Shown here: positions 52,258 through 52,682 of the stretch, piece by piece | How positions within the stretch are numbered: the stretch's first letter is position 1 | How the letters are laid out: every line of letters starts with the position of its first letter | NCBI GenBank assembly: GCA_031292095.1 | Contig: JARLHU010000063.1 | Span: 1 to 52,682 of the forward strand | Source of the DNA: Desulfosporosinus sp. | GTDB taxonomy: Bacteria; Bacillota; Desulfitobacteriia; Desulfitobacteriales; Desulfitobacteriaceae | DNA length: 52,682 nucleotides | Direction: 5' to 3' | Program-made: the position numbers and the translations under genes | The notes under the pieces: model-generated | The model's input: only the letters and a program-made list of their open reading frames with translations | What the model was told of the DNA's origin: nothing | Databases searched by the model: none

Positions 52258-52302
52258 AATCGAAGTCCGAATTTCGAGGCTCGAAGTTCGAAATCCAAGG
52301 TT
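52258..52302. repeat. D-family heptamer-like array (right edge)
   Basis: TCGAAGT CCGAATT TCGAGGC TCGAAGT TCGAAAT: five units of 7 bp, upstream of the DUF1858 gene. Confidence 0.7.
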
Positions 52303-52358
52303 CAACAGCCGCGTATCGTATAATTCGTGGAGACATTTCCTCCGTTCCATGCCACAGA

Positions 52359-52672
52359 ACGCAATGTGACACGAGCGCAACATCTTTGCATAAGTAACCT
52401 AGCAAACTTCCGTTCTAGCGACCGACCCCAGACACGGGGCAGTGCAAGTCAAGAACCGTCCCCGACTTGCACTGCTTGCATTCATACCGTTCAAGCGACC
52501 CCAAACACAGACGGTGCACATGAAATGTGCCGTCTCTCCAAACAGCCCGTCTCCCAGACTTTCCGTTCCCCGACCCAAGCCCAGGACGCAGTGTGACACA
52601 GCGCGACGTCTTTACGTAAGCAGCCTAGCAAACTTCCGTTCAAGCGACCGACCCCAGACACGGGGCAGTGCA
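52359..52672. repeat. F-family direct repeat with an R element between
   Basis: Two copies of about 88 bp (52359-52446 and 52586-52672) share GTGTGACAC, TCTTTRCRTAAG, CCTAGCAAACTTCCGTTC, AGCGACCGACCCCAGACACG and GGGCAGTGCA, with few differences. An R element (TGCAAGTCAAGAACCGTCCC and CGACTTGCA, 52443-52471) follows copy 1, and a shorter related TTCAAGCGACCCCAAACACAG lies at about 52490. No gene is visible in the 500 bp to the window edge. Confidence 0.75.
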
Positions 52673-52682
52673 CAAGGTCCCT

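Noticed and set aside
52359..52672. CRISPR array at the right edge
   Set aside because: Only two long (about 88 bp) copies, no regular spacers of equal length and no cas genes.

Overview
The window looks like a chromosomal segment of an anaerobic, endospore-forming Firmicute of the Desulfosporosinus/Desulfitobacterium type (Peptococcaceae sensu lato). This is inferred from gene content and order (spoIIGA-sigE-sigG beside ftsZ, a dcw cluster, the ylm genes, divIVA, lspA-rluD-pyrR-pyrB-pyrC) and from strong AGGAGG ribosome binding sites. It is not a database match. Every convincing gene lies on the minus strand, so biologically the window reads from 52.7 kb down to 1.

Reading in transcription order: 52.2-49.4 kb holds a DUF1858 protein, a Met-rich LysM protein and dihydrolipoyl dehydrogenase (lpdA). 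A promoter with MraZ boxes then starts the division and cell-wall (dcw) cluster at 49.1 kb: mraZ, rsmH, ftsL, a SpoVD-type PBP, murE, murF, mraY, (a GNAT acetyltransferase with repeats), murD, ftsW/spoVE, murG, a degenerate MurC-like gene, murB, murA, ftsQ, sbp and ftsZ. No ftsA lies before ftsZ and no intact murC is present. The sporulation genes spoIIGA, sigE and sigG follow, then ylmC, pgeF, a two-component system with a HlyD-like membrane protein, ylmE, sepF, ylmG, ylmH and divIVA. From 19.0 to 14.2 kb a tandem glycine riboswitch precedes the glycine cleavage genes gcvT, gcvH, gcvPA and gcvPB. The L protein is not in that operon; lpdA at 50 kb could supply it. comB, a DUF5665 membrane protein, a TraR/DksA-type zinc-finger protein, lspA and rluD come next. 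From 9.5 to 3.5 kb an island separates rluD from pyrR. It carries pta with its own promoter, a protein with a winged-helix-like C-terminus, a small protein with repeated motifs, a WG-repeat protein, a PD-(D/E)XK nuclease-like protein, an RNase J-like metallo-beta-lactamase protein, and gene remnants. The pyrimidine genes pyrR-pyrB-pyrC end the window, with two PyrR-type attenuators.

The intergenic DNA is unusually rich in repeats. I distinguish at least six families: (R) short palindromes around GGGGACGGTTCTT; (A) a roughly 200-250 bp element sitting just 3' of genes in a constant orientation; (B) a roughly 160 bp MITE-like long hairpin with long terminal inverted repeats; (C) a hairpin plus conserved tail, once nested inside B; (D) degenerate 7-mer arrays of the TTCGAGG/TTCGATG type that run into the ends of coding regions; (E) GGGCACGATGCATCGTGCCC palindromes; and (F) a direct repeat at the right edge.

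The most interesting candidates are the MurC-like gene that has lost its P-loop and C-terminal domain yet stays open and overlaps murB, the WG/PD-(D/E)XK/MBL cassette, the Met-rich LysM protein, and the A and B repeat families. All homology statements come from reading motifs by eye.
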